A stretch of DNA of 64,000 nt from Sandaracinaceae bacterium. GTDB lineage: Bacteria > Myxococcota_A > Polyangia > Polyangiales > Sandaracinaceae. The position numbers were made by a program, and so were the translations under genes. Below the pieces are notes generated by a model that worked only from the letters and a program-made list of their open reading frames with translations, was not told the origin of the DNA and ran no database searches. Location: contig JACKEC010000038.1 in assembly GCA_020633195.1 (NCBI GenBank), forward strand, positions 11,443-75,442, given 5' to 3'. Shown piece by piece: positions 33,544 through 42,541 of the stretch (positions within the stretch are counted from its first letter, which is position 1; every line of letters begins with the position of its first letter).

Positions 33544-36500
33544 GACCGCACCTCCTCGGGGCGCGAGCCTCGGAAGACGAAGCGTTGATAGGCGAGCGAG
33601 ATCACGATGAGCGAGATCGCGAGCCCGGCCAGCGAGGCCACCCGGTAGAGGTCGGCGAGGTGCGCGAGGTCGTAGAGGAAGACCTTCGCGGCGGTCACGA
33701 GGATCAGGAGCAAGCTCGCCACACGGAGCGCGGTGCTCTTGCGCCACATCCCGATGGCGAGCAGCGCGATGGCGTAGATCGCCCAGGCGATGGACAGCGT
33801 GAGGTCACGCGCGGGCAGGCGGTCGGTCGGGATCGCGAGGTGCTCACCCGTCGCGAACCAGTCGAAGATCGTGAGGTTGATCCACGCGAACACGATGAGG
33901 ATGGCGGCCGTGGCCGCGAGGTTCGCCACGAGCGACACGCCCTCGGGCATGAAGCTCTTCTCCCAGGAGCGGAGCCGCTTGGCCTCCTCGCCGCGGAGGA
34001 GCAGCCACGCGCCGACGAAGCAGACCGCGGGCACCAGGTACGTGTACGTGAGCCAGTTGAGGACCCGGAGCTCCGAGCGGTCGTAGTACCCGAGCACGTA
34101 GGGGTTCGCGAGGAGCCGGACGCCCACCGCGACGCCGAGCGCCAGCGCCAGGTACTTGAGCCCGGCGTGGTCCATCCGGCGCCACAGCCCCGTGAGCACG
34201 AGCGCCTCGAGCGCCCAGCCGATGGTGATCCACTCGTTGTCGAGCTGCATCGGGATCGCGAGCGTCACGAACCCGGCCGCGCTCGCGGTGAGCCAGACCA
34301 GCGCGACCTTGCGCGCCTCCGCCGGCTCCGGCCCGCGCAGGCGCACCGCCGAGGCGGCGCCCACCGAGACGATCCCGAGCAGCACCGGCAGGAGCCCGAT
34401 CGTGCTCGGCCCGAGGACGTCGAGGTACACGTGGCGCAAGGTCAACAGGTACGCGGGCGCGACGAGCGCCGCCGTGCGCCAGGCCCACGGCCGATCGCGC
34501 ATCGCCTTGGGCGCGATCACGGGGAAGGTCGCGAACAGCACGACGCTCCCGAGCAGCACCGCGAGCTCGCCGATCCCGAACGGGCCGTCGTGGCGACGCA
34601 GGACGAAGAGCGAGTGCGTCCCCGCCGTCATCGCCGCGATCACCGCGAGCCAGCCCGCCGAGCCGCGGCGCGCCGCCGCCATCAGCGCCAGCACCGCGAG
34701 CGCGAGCGTGCTCGCGTAGAAGACCCACACGGGCATGGACTCGAGCCGATCCGCGAGCGCGAGGAACGGCACGGTGAGCACGGCGAGGAGCGCCGCTGCG
34801 TGGTCGCCGTGGCGACGCGCGTCCTCGCTGCGGAAGGGCAGGAGGCCGGCGAGCTGCATCAACACCGAGGCGCCGACGATGAAGGCGAGGAGCACCGCGG
34901 GAGGCGGCTGTCCGTCGGTGCCGCCGGTCGCCGCGAAGGTGGCGCCGAGCCCCACCGCGACGAGGCCGGCGGTGGCCACCTGAAGGGAGGGCTGGCCGAG
35001 CAGCGTGGAGAGGCGCGTCGCCGCGAGCCCCGCGACGCCCCAGAAGACGAGCCACGGCCACGGGCCCGCCGCCTCGGCGAACGGCGCCGCGAGCGTCGCC
35101 AGGGACAGCAGCGTCAGCACGTACGCGCTCGCGCCCACCGCGACGTTGCGCCGCTCCGGGTAGAGGCGGCCCGACAGCTCGGCGAACGCGGCGAAGACCA
35201 CGAGCAGACCGATCGCGAGGCCGACCGGCTGCCAGACCCCGAGCGCCGTCGTCGGCGGGTGCGTGAGGCCGCGACCCATGAGCGCGAACGCGCTGACGAG
35301 CGCCGCGCCGGTCGGCAGCGCGACCGCCTGGTGGCGCATCCCGACGAAGCACGCGGCCGCGCAGAGCAAGACGAGCTGCACCGCGGTGACCGCGAAGGTG
35401 TCACCCAGATCGGTCCGCATCGCGAGCGGCACCGTGAACAGCAGCGGGACGAGCACGCCGGCGCTCCGAGTGAGGCGCCAGAGCACGCTCTCGGGCTCCG
35501 GCGCGGTGGCGCCCTCGACGGGCTCGGGGCGCAGCGCCGGGAGCGCGCCGAAGAGCAGCGCGAAGACCCCGACGATGGCGACCCCGAGGACGAGCCGGGG
35601 CTCGTCGAGGCGCGCGAGGAGCCAGCTGTACTGGTAGATCCCGGTCCCGATCAGGCAGAGCGCGGCGAGCCACGACCAGCGCCGCTTGTAGGCGACCCAG
35701 AGCATCGCCCCGTCGAGCAACAGCAGGTAGCCGAAGAGGGGCAGCGGGCGGTCCGAGCCGGTGCTCAGCGCGAGCGGCGTGATGAACCCGCCGAAGAGCC
35801 CGAGCAGCGCGACGGGCATCGAGCGCCGATAGACGGCCAACGCGGTGCAGACCCCGGTGGTCGCCACCATCAGGATCCCCGCGGCCCAGGTCGGATAGAG
35901 CGAGTACAGCGCCTGCCCGGCCCAGAAGGCGAGGTAGAGGATCGCGATCCCCGCGCCCGCGATCCAGCTCGCGAGCACCTCGTGGGTGCGGCGGAGCCTC
36001 AGCTCGGAGGCCGCGAGGCAGCCCAGGCCGACGAGCGTGCCCGCGACCATGCGCATCGCGGGCGTGATGAGGCCGTGCTCGATCGAGTACTCGAAGAAGT
36101 AGATCCCCGCGAGCACGAGGATGCTCGCGCCGAGCGCGGCCGCGCCGCGGACGCCGATCCACTGCTCCCACGCGATCCGCTGCGGAGGCGCGGGCGGAGG
36201 CGCCGCCGGGGCCGGACCCGCCGCGGCCATGTCGCCCGGATCGACGGGGGCCGGCCGCGGGGGAGCTCCGTCGACCGCCGCGCGGACCGCGTCGAACGCG
36301 GCCGCCGGGACCTCGGCCGGAGGCGTCTCGGGGACCGGGATCGTGGCCGGATCGATGACGAGGTCGTCGTCCGACGCCTCCGCCGGCGCCTCGTCCGAAG
36401 CGTCCAGCGCTTCGTCCGCCCCGACCTCCGCCTCGACCGCGCCCTCCGTCGGCTCCGCGACGGGCTCCGGCGGAGGCGCCTCGGCCATCTCGGGCACCGT

Positions 36501-36761
36501 CGCCCGCTCGATCGCGGGCTCCGCCGCGGTGACCGTCTGCGCGGGGATGGCGGCGAGCCCCGCCTCGACCCGCGACACTCGATGCGCGAGTGTGGCGTTT
36601 TCGGCACGCAGGGCGCCGAGCATCGCCTCCAGATCCTGAATTCTCTCTTCGTTCCGGTCGTTTCGGAACAACCGAACGAGCACCACGATGCCTGCGATCA
36701 GCACCGTGGGTCCGCCTAGACAGACGGCCATCCCCACCATGAGCTCGACGAAATCGTTCAT
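33540..36761 (-). CDS. DUF2339 large polytopic membrane protein
   Basis: The protein has 1073 residues. The N-terminal membrane helix (MAVCLGGPTVLIAGIVVLV) is followed by a coiled coil and a Glu/Ala/Pro-rich region of about 120 residues. More than 20 hydrophobic helices then run to the C-terminus. This is the DUF2339 plan; the partner DUF3999 gene follows with a four-base overlap. No transport or catalytic motif is recognised. A 122-base gap separates it from the membrane protein gene upstream. Confidence 0.85.
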   Translation of the reverse strand: MNDFVELMVGMAVCLGGPTVLIAGIVVLVRLFRNDRNEERIQDLEAMLGALRAENATLAHRVSRVEAGLAAIPAQTVTAAEPAIERATVPEMAEAPPPEPVAEPTEGAVEAEVGADEALDASDEAPAEASDDDLVIDPATIPVPETPPAEVPAAAFDAVRAAVDGAPPRPAPVDPGDMAAAGPAPAAPPPAPPQRIAWEQWIGVRGAAALGASILVLAGIYFFEYSIEHGLITPAMRMVAGTLVGLGCLAASELRLRRTHEVLASWIAGAGIAILYLAFWAGQALYSLYPTWAAGILMVATTGVCTALAVYRRSMPVALLGLFGGFITPLALSTGSDRPLPLFGYLLLLDGAMLWVAYKRRWSWLAALCLIGTGIYQYSWLLARLDEPRLVLGVAIVGVFALLFGALPALRPEPVEGATAPEPESVLWRLTRSAGVLVPLLFTVPLAMRTDLGDTFAVTAVQLVLLCAAACFVGMRHQAVALPTGAALVSAFALMGRGLTHPPTTALGVWQPVGLAIGLLVVFAAFAELSGRLYPERRNVAVGASAYVLTLLSLATLAAPFAEAAGPWPWLVFWGVAGLAATRLSTLLGQPSLQVATAGLVAVGLGATFAATGGTDGQPPPAVLLAFIVGASVLMQLAGLLPFRSEDARRHGDHAAALLAVLTVPFLALADRLESMPVWVFYASTLALAVLALMAAARRGSAGWLAVIAAMTAGTHSLFVLRRHDGPFGIGELAVLLGSVVLFATFPVIAPKAMRDRPWAWRTAALVAPAYLLTLRHVYLDVLGPSTIGLLPVLLGIVSVGAASAVRLRGPEPAEARKVALVWLTASAAGFVTLAIPMQLDNEWITIGWALEALVLTGLWRRMDHAGLKYLALALGVAVGVRLLANPYVLGYYDRSELRVLNWLTYTYLVPAVCFVGAWLLLRGEEAKRLRSWEKSFMPEGVSLVANLAATAAILIVFAWINLTIFDWFATGEHLAIPTDRLPARDLTLSIAWAIYAIALLAIGMWRKSTALRVASLLLILVTAAKVFLYDLAHLADLYRVASLAGLAISLIVISLAYQRFVFRGSRPEEVRS

Positions 36762-36883
36762 CGTCCCCCTGTGGAGCAGCGGCCGTGCCAGCCCCCCGCG
36801 GAGGTGAGTAGCACGGGCCCCTCCGCGACCTCGATGATCATCGAGTGTACAGCCCGTGCAAAGCGGGACGTCGCCCGAGGTCG

Positions 36884-37687
36884 CTACCGGAGCTCGACGA
36901 GCGCGGCGATCTCGGCCTCGAGCGCGTCTCCGTCCGCCGCGAGGCGCTCGGAGCCCTCGTCGAGCTCGCCGATCAGCGCCTCACGCGAGCGCGCCGCCCG
37001 CTCGACGCGGACGAGCTGCTCGATGGTGCGCTCGACGGCGCCGCCCCCCTCGCCGTTGAGGCGCCGCTCGGCGCGGCGGATGACGTCGTCGAACGCGCGC
37101 TCGACGCTGCGGCGCAGGGCCCGCGGGAGCTCGAGCTCGCCGAGCCGTCGATGCGCCACGACCGCGCGCAGGAGCCGGAGCTTCGTCGCGCCGCGCGCTC
37201 TTGAGGCCAGGCGCCGGAGCGCGAAGGTGCGGGGCGCGTCGTTGGGCACGATCCACGGCGCCGAGGCCAGGAGCGACGCGACCATGATCGCGGTCATCCA
37301 GAGCGAGGCCTCGAGGCCCGCGTTCGCCCGCGCGACCCAGCTCGCCGCGACGCCGCTCGCGAACGCGAGGGCGAGGTGGAACCCGAGCTCACGCCACGTC
37401 CGCGAGCGCATCGCGCGCGTCCCGAACACGAACGTCAGCAGCAGCCCGCTCGCGATCAGCGGCACGTAGGACCGCGTCGCCTCGTACGCCACGGCGCCGC
37501 TCGCGCCGAACGCGACCGCTTCACCGGCGAGCGGGGCCCCGCCGTGCGCGATCAGCGCGAGCCCCACCGACGAGGCCACGGTGATCCCCGCCGCCGTGAT
37601 CGGCCCGAGGGCGTCGAGCTGACCCAGCAGCGCGAGGGCGAGGCCGGCCAGGCCGACGAACAGGAACGCTCGACCTCTTCGCAGCAT
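36884..37687 (-). CDS. Membrane protein with C-terminal helical domain
   Basis: The 267-residue protein has about five or six hydrophobic helices in the first 150 residues, then an Arg-rich, helical cytoplasmic part that probably forms a coiled coil. I do not recognise a family. ATG 37687 overlaps the stop of the von Willebrand A gene by one or two bases, so the two are translationally coupled and likely work together. Confidence 0.65.
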   Translation of the reverse strand: MLRRGRAFLFVGLAGLALALLGQLDALGPITAAGITVASSVGLALIAHGGAPLAGEAVAFGASGAVAYEATRSYVPLIASGLLLTFVFGTRAMRSRTWRELGFHLALAFASGVAASWVARANAGLEASLWMTAIMVASLLASAPWIVPNDAPRTFALRRLASRARGATKLRLLRAVVAHRRLGELELPRALRRSVERAFDDVIRRAERRLNGEGGGAVERTIEQLVRVERAARSREALIGELDEGSERLAADGDALEAEIAALVELR

Positions 37688-39117
37688 CAGAAGGCCTCCG
37701 AGCGGCTGCGACGGTCGGCGTTGGCCCGCAGCCCGTGAGCGCGACCGGCGGCGGAGTGCGCGGGACGATCGAAGTTGTCGAGATCGTCGTTCACCGCCGT
37801 GATACGGGCGTCGAGCATCGGAGCTGCCTCCGGGGCCTCGGCCCGCCACTGCTGGAGGCGCTCGCGGTTGTCGCGCGCGAGCTGGGTGGCCTCCTCGACC
37901 CGACCCTGTCGCCAGGCCTCGATGGCCTGGGCCTGGGCGTGATCCACCCGCTGCGCCACCGCCTCCGCGTGCAGCGCCACGTCCCTCGACGCGACCACCT
38001 GGGCTTCGTCCCCCACGACCGAGACGGACAGACGTCCGAGGTGCAGGTTCCGATCTGTTCCTTCTCGCGCTCCTCGATAGCGAAGATCGACGCCGACCCC
38101 GGGCTCCTCACCGACCCCCCCGGCGACCGCCTCGATCCGGAGGGTCACGCGCCGGCGCTCGCCGGCGAAGATCGAGCCGAGCGGGACGCCCGAGCCGCTC
38201 CAGCTGCCGCCGTAGACCTCGGCGACGCGCCAGCCCGACGGCAAGCCCAGATCGAGGCTGGTCCGGTCCGCCACCGTGGTGGAGGCCTGCTCGAGCTCGC
38301 GCGACAGGAAGCCGGCGAGCTCCCCGCCGGTCGCGAGGAACGCGTAGTTCCCACGCCCCGAGTCCGCGACGCTCGTCAGCCAGCGCTCGTCGTAGTCGGT
38401 CCCGACGCCGAGCGAGCTCGTGGTCGTCCCCGCGTTGGCGCGCTGCCCGATCTCGGCGCCGAGCTGCGCGAGATCGCGCCCCGAGCCGTCGAGGCCGTCG
38501 CTCACCAGGACGAGGCGGTGCACGAGGTCCGGCGGCGCGTCCGACAACGCGAGCGCGCCGAGCTCCAGGCCCGCGGGGATGTTGGTCCCACCGCCAGATT
38601 GGATGGCCGCGACGCGGCCGCGCAGCGTCTCGCGCACCTGCCCCACCGGCGCGAGCGGCTGCACCACCCTCGCGGCGGTGTCGTAGGTGATCACCGCGAG
38701 CTGGTCTTCGGGGTGCATCTGCTCGGCGAGCGCGAGCACCGACCGTCGCGCCTGCTCGATCTTGTCGCCGTACATCGAGCCGCTCGTGTCGAGCACGACC
38801 GCGAGCGCGACCGGCCGCCGACGCGTGGCCCCGGAGCCGTCGCGCCCCTCGACGCGCAGCTCCGCGAAGAGCTCGCGCGTGCCGTTGGCCAGCATCGCCC
38901 CCTCGGTGAACGCGAGGAAGCCCGTGAGCTCCGTCGTATCGATCGGAATACGGCTGCCGGCGATGTCGGGCAGCGGGATCCTCCCGTCTCGCGGCTGATC
39001 CGCGTTGGCCTGGTGCGCCCTCGACAGCGCGATGGCGCCGAAGGCGAAGACCGTCGCTGCCATCGCCATGGTGAGCCGTCGCCGACCCGAGCTCGTGATT
39101 CGCATTCTGGTTCTCAT
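37687..39117 (-). CDS. von Willebrand factor A domain protein
   Basis: This 476-residue exported protein has a signal-like N-terminus (RLTMAMAATVFAFGAIAL). A VWA domain follows whose metal site is intact (VALAVVLDTSGSMYGDK, with the DxSxS motif near 130), and later SDGLDGSG. After it come beta-rich and helical regions ending with an Arg-rich tail. Such proteins often bind other proteins in the envelope or act with AAA ATPases; no ATPase gene is adjacent. ATG 39117 or ATG 39105 is possible. The upstream gap to 39410 holds no gene. Confidence 0.8.
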   Translation of the reverse strand: MRTRMRITSSGRRRLTMAMAATVFAFGAIALSRAHQANADQPRDGRIPLPDIAGSRIPIDTTELTGFLAFTEGAMLANGTRELFAELRVEGRDGSGATRRRPVALAVVLDTSGSMYGDKIEQARRSVLALAEQMHPEDQLAVITYDTAARVVQPLAPVGQVRETLRGRVAAIQSGGGTNIPAGLELGALALSDAPPDLVHRLVLVSDGLDGSGRDLAQLGAEIGQRANAGTTTSSLGVGTDYDERWLTSVADSGRGNYAFLATGGELAGFLSRELEQASTTVADRTSLDLGLPSGWRVAEVYGGSWSGSGVPLGSIFAGERRRVTLRIEAVAGGVGEEPGVGVDLRYRGAREGTDRNLHLGRLSVSVVGDEAQVVASRDVALHAEAVAQRVDHAQAQAIEAWRQGRVEEATQLARDNRERLQQWRAEAPEAAPMLDARITAVNDDLDNFDRPAHSAAGRAHGLRANADRRSRSEAF

Positions 39118-39409
39118 GTGAGCTGACCTCCCGATGGAGCAGACGCCTCCCGACCGAATCGGTGGGTCAGGGTTGGGTAAAAGCGCCAGGCGCTCGCGGG
39201 AGGGGACGCAGCAGGACCGGGGCCAGGTTCGAAAACCTCGCGGTCGCGCGCGGAACGGGTCCGGGAATCTATCGGCGACAGCGCGAGCATGCTCCCCCCA
39301 GAAGCAGCGGGTCCGGGTAGCAGTGGCGATGACGCGCCGATTCGTGACCAGCTCGATGGGGGAGCCCCGCGTGCTGGCCGCGAGACCCGGCACCTGGTAG
39401 CAGCAGGGG
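39118..39409. other. Intergenic gap between divergent genes
   Basis: There are about 290 bases between the VWA gene and the SDR gene. Composition is slightly less GC-rich than coding DNA. I see no gene, no clear promoter pair and no repeat of note, and list it only because the window is otherwise almost fully coding. Confidence 0.5.
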
Positions 39410-40210
39410 ATGAAGTACGAAGGACACGCCGCGTGGGTCACCGGCGGGGGCACGGGCATCGGTCGCGCGCTCGCCCTCGAGCTGGCTCGACAGGGCGCGG
39501 ACGTGGCGATCTCGGGGCGCCGCGCCGACAAGCTCGACGCGGTGGCGCAGGAGATCGAGGCGCTGGGCCGGCGCGCGCTCGCCCTCCCCTGCGATGTCCG
39601 CGACGAGGATCAGCTCGCTCGCACGGTCGAGCGGATCGCGGCCGACTTCGGCAAGCTCGACGTCGCGATCGCGAACGCGGGCTTCGCGGTCGGCGGACCG
39701 ATCGAGGGGCTCACCGCGGAGCGGCTCCGCAACCAGCTCGACATCAACGTCGTCGGCGCCGCGATGACCTGCAAACACGCGCTCACCCAGCTGCGGCCGA
39801 CCAAGGGCCGCCTCGGGCTCGTCGGCTCGGTGGCCGCGTTCACGCCGCTGGCCAAGAACGGGGCGTACTGCGCGAGCAAGGCGGGCCTCCGGATGGTCGG
39901 GCAGACCCTCGCGATCGAGCTCGCGGGCACCGGGGTCAGCGTCACGACGCTCCACCCGGGCTTCGTCGAGAGCGAGATCAACCAGGTCGACGACGACGGC
40001 GTCCACCACGCCGACCGCGAGGACAAGCGCCCCAAGAACCTGATGTGGCCCGCCGACAAGGCCGCCCGCGTGATGTTGAAGGCGCTGTGGAAGCGCAAGA
40101 CCGAGCTCGTCTTCACGGGCCACGGCAAGGTCTTCTCGGCGCTCGGCCAGCACCTGCCGGGCCTCGTGATCTACGCCCAGCAGCAGCAGCGGAAGAAGAA
40201 GCGCCGCTGA
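39410..40210 (+). CDS. Short-chain dehydrogenase/reductase
   Basis: The 266-residue SDR enzyme has the cofactor motif VTGGGTGIGRAL near 11-22, NAG near 88, catalytic Ser in GSVAAF near 141, and YCASK for Tyr and Lys near 154-158. The C-terminus is unusually basic (QQQRKKKRR). The substrate is unknown. It is convergent with the acyltransferase gene (four bases between stops), a possible link to lipid metabolism. Confidence 0.9.
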   Translation: MKYEGHAAWVTGGGTGIGRALALELARQGADVAISGRRADKLDAVAQEIEALGRRALALPCDVRDEDQLARTVERIAADFGKLDVAIANAGFAVGGPIEGLTAERLRNQLDINVVGAAMTCKHALTQLRPTKGRLGLVGSVAAFTPLAKNGAYCASKAGLRMVGQTLAIELAGTGVSVTTLHPGFVESEINQVDDDGVHHADREDKRPKNLMWPADKAARVMLKALWKRKTELVFTGHGKVFSALGQHLPGLVIYAQQQQRKKKRR

Positions 40211-40214
40211 CGGA

Positions 40215-41207
40215 TCACACGAAGCGGTCGGAGCCCTGCACGTCCGCCTCGGAGTCGGCGGCGAAGCGGTACTCCGGATCCACGAGCGGCTCGATGCGCG
40301 CCATGACGTCGTCGACGTAGGCCTGGAACTCGTCCGCGAAGTCGCGCTCCGCCTCGGCGGTGAACGGCTCGAAGCGCCCGCGCTCGACCCACGCCGCCGC
40401 GTCGGCGCGGCGCAGCGGCTCGCCGAAGCGATAGACGACGTGCCCCGGCTTCGCGACGGGGCTGCTGCTCGGGTAGAGGCGATCGGAGCCGCTGCATCCC
40501 ACCGGGACGACCGCGCGATCGAGGTGCATCGCGATCTGCGACAGCCCGGGCCGGCCGCGCAGCAGGCGCCGGGAGCGCGTGCCCTGCGGGAAGATGAGCA
40601 GGTCGAGGCCGAGGGCGGCGGCCTCCTCGTTGAGCTCGACGAAGCGACGCATCATCGCGCGGAAGACCCCGTCGATGGCCTGCGCGTAGCTCTCCCGCGG
40701 CGGCTGGAAGCGCCGGCCGAGGATGTCGCGCGCGCCCTCGAGCAGCGCGCGCGGGAGCTCCGCCGGCGCCTCGAGGGCCTCGCCCCGGGCCACCGCGTTC
40801 ACCCAGTCACGCGCCGCGCGGTACTCGTCGTCGGTGGGCCGGCGGCCGAGCGCTGACAAGAAGTCTTTCGTGATGATGTAGCCGCGGCTGACCGTCGGGA
40901 TGTTGTTCGTCAGCTCCATGAAGTAACCGACGGTCGGGTTCTCGTAGTACTTGCCCTTCACCCAGGTCGCGATGAACCGGTCGTTCTGGCGCCAGTGCTG
41001 CAGCATGAACGGCCAGTAGTTGTAGCGATCGGTGTGGTTCATCGCGAAGACGACGGGCTCGTCGGGCAGGTTCTCCTGCCCCTCGAAGGTGATCTTCACG
41101 CCCGGCGGCATCGAGTAGTTCGGCAGCAGCAAGAGCCACGCGACCACGCGCTGCCCGACCGGCCGGGCGCTGAGCGAGATGCGGCCGAGGCGATCGAGAT
41201 CGAGCAT
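40215..41207 (-). CDS. PlsC-like membrane acyltransferase
   Basis: This 330-residue protein shows acyltransferase motif I as AMNHTDRYNYWPF (about 80) and motif III as LIFPQGTRSRRL near 215, like 1-acylglycerol-3-phosphate acyltransferases. In motif I the His is followed at +5 by Asn, not the Asp of the classical NHxxxxD; an Asp is found at +2. It is preceded by a TetR gene whose stop overlaps its ATG by one base. Regulated acylation of a phospholipid is the likeliest role. Confidence 0.78.
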   Translation of the reverse strand: MLDLDRLGRISLSARPVGQRVVAWLLLLPNYSMPPGVKITFEGQENLPDEPVVFAMNHTDRYNYWPFMLQHWRQNDRFIATWVKGKYYENPTVGYFMELTNNIPTVSRGYIITKDFLSALGRRPTDDEYRAARDWVNAVARGEALEAPAELPRALLEGARDILGRRFQPPRESYAQAIDGVFRAMMRRFVELNEEAAALGLDLLIFPQGTRSRRLLRGRPGLSQIAMHLDRAVVPVGCSGSDRLYPSSSPVAKPGHVVYRFGEPLRRADAAAWVERGRFEPFTAEAERDFADEFQAYVDDVMARIEPLVDPEYRFAADSEADVQGSDRFV

Positions 41208-41869
41208 CAGGACCGGATCCCGGAGAGGACCAGCGAGATGAGGGTGCGCGCGATCTCGTCGGGCGGCGCGTCGAGCTCGCCGCTGAGGAACGACCACGTG
41301 AGCTGCTCGACCGCGCCGACGACCGCGAGGGCGCTGATGCGCGGATCCCGGATCGACAGCAGGCCCTGATCGACCGCGAAGCGGGTGAGGTACACCGCCC
41401 GCTCGCGGATGTGATCGGCGAGCGCGCGGATGGGCGCCCTCGCCCCCGCCGACGGCGCGCGGCTCTCCTGCAGGTACAGCCGCACCACGTCGGGGTAGCC
41501 GACCGCGAGGGGCAGCATCCCGATCGCGAGGGTCTGGTACGCGGCGAAGAGCGTGGCCTCGTCGTACGCCTCCTCGAGCGCCGCCTCGCAGCGATCGAAC
41601 GCGTTGCGGAGCGCCTCGTCGGCGGGCTGTACGATCCCCGCGACCAGATCGGGCTTGTCCTCGAAGTAGCGATAGAAGTTGCCCTTCGCGGTCCCGGCCT
41701 CCTTGGCGATGTCGTCGATCGTCACGCGCTCGACGCCGTGCTCGAGGAACAGGCGCAGGCCCGCCTCGCGCAGCTGGGCGAGGCGCTTGCGCCGATTGCG
41801 ATCGCGCTTGCCGCCGGGCTGACCGGGACGCTCGGGCGGCAACCGCCCCACGACTTCCTTGCTCGACAC
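41207..41869 (-). CDS. TetR-family transcriptional regulator
   Basis: In this 220-residue regulator, the DNA-binding helix-turn-helix is at about 30-75 (RVTIDDIAKEAGTAKGNFYRYF) and the remainder is the variable ligand-binding bundle. ATG 41869 begins 27 bases from a 14-base palindrome in the divergent region. It is coupled to the acyltransferase gene and divergent from the fatty-acid-hydroxylase-like gene, so all three could form one lipid-related regulon. Confidence 0.88.
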   Translation of the reverse strand: MSSKEVVGRLPPERPGQPGGKRDRNRRKRLAQLREAGLRLFLEHGVERVTIDDIAKEAGTAKGNFYRYFEDKPDLVAGIVQPADEALRNAFDRCEAALEEAYDEATLFAAYQTLAIGMLPLAVGYPDVVRLYLQESRAPSAGARAPIRALADHIRERAVYLTRFAVDQGLLSIRDPRISALAVVGAVEQLTWSFLSGELDAPPDEIARTLISLVLSGIRS

Positions 41870-41895
41870 CGGACGCCATTCTGCTACAAATAACG

Positions 41896-41909
41896 TGACT
41901 GTGTGGTCA
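41896..41909. promoter_or_regulatory. Candidate TetR operator (TGAC-N6-GTCA)
   Basis: The palindrome TGACTGTGTGGTCA lies in the relatively AT-rich 89-base gap between the TetR gene and the divergent hydroxylase-like gene. Its position and dyad symmetry fit autoregulation, but the half-sites are only four bases and a chance match cannot be excluded. Confidence 0.35.
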
Positions 41910-41958
41910 TTCTTGTGAAAACGCGCTCCGGCGAGCTCTCGAACGAAGTGGTGGTGAC

Positions 41959-42522
41959 ATGATCGGTATCCCGTTGGGTCTGGCGTACGCGAACGCTACG
42001 GAGTGGGTCGTCCACAAGTACGTGCTCCACGGATCGGGCCGGAAGCGGTCGAGCTTCTGGAGCTTCCACTGGCTCGAGCATCACCGCGCCGTGCGCCTCC
42101 ACGGGCACAACGACCCGGACTACCAGCGCTCGGTGTTCGGCTGGAACGCGCAGGGGAAGGAGGCGCTGACGCTCACGCTGGCGACCGCGGCGCACCTGCC
42201 GCTGGCCCCGATCGCGCCGTTCTTCACGGCCACCGTCGTCTACTCGGCGGTGAACTACTACCGCAAGCACAAGCGGTCCCACATGGACCCCGAGTGGGCG
42301 CGCGAGCACCTGCCCTGGCACTACGACCACCACATGGGTCAGAACCAGGACGCGAACTGGTGCGTGACCCGGCCCTGGTTCGACCACCTGATGGGGACGC
42401 GGATCCCGTACGTCGGGACCGAGCGCGAGAAGCAGGATCGCGAGCGCGCGGCGCGTCGCGAGGCCCGAAGAGCCGCCAAGGCCGCGGCGGAGGCCCCGAA
42501 CGAAGAGCGCAACGCGGCGTGA
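41959..42522 (+). CDS. Fatty acid hydroxylase/sterol desaturase superfamily membrane protein
   Basis: The 187-residue protein contains His clusters of a di-iron membrane enzyme: EWVVHKYVLH (about 15-24), HWLEHHR (about 37-43), HGHND, and HYDHHMG near 127. The helices between them are compatible with an integral membrane enzyme. The C-terminus is a charged Arg/Ala-rich tail. It probably hydroxylates or desaturates a lipid chain, in line with the neighbouring acyltransferase and TetR gene. Confidence 0.82.
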   Translation: MIGIPLGLAYANATEWVVHKYVLHGSGRKRSSFWSFHWLEHHRAVRLHGHNDPDYQRSVFGWNAQGKEALTLTLATAAHLPLAPIAPFFTATVVYSAVNYYRKHKRSHMDPEWAREHLPWHYDHHMGQNQDANWCVTRPWFDHLMGTRIPYVGTEREKQDRERAARREARRAAKAAAEAPNEERNAA

Positions 42523-42541
42523 GCGCTATGCTCCGCGCCTC

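Noticed and set aside
33585..36719. Plus-strand open frame of over 1000 codons opposite the DUF2339 gene.
   Set aside because: Composition is highly charged Arg/Glu/Asp without fold, typical of antisense frames at high GC; the minus strand has helices and the known family plan.
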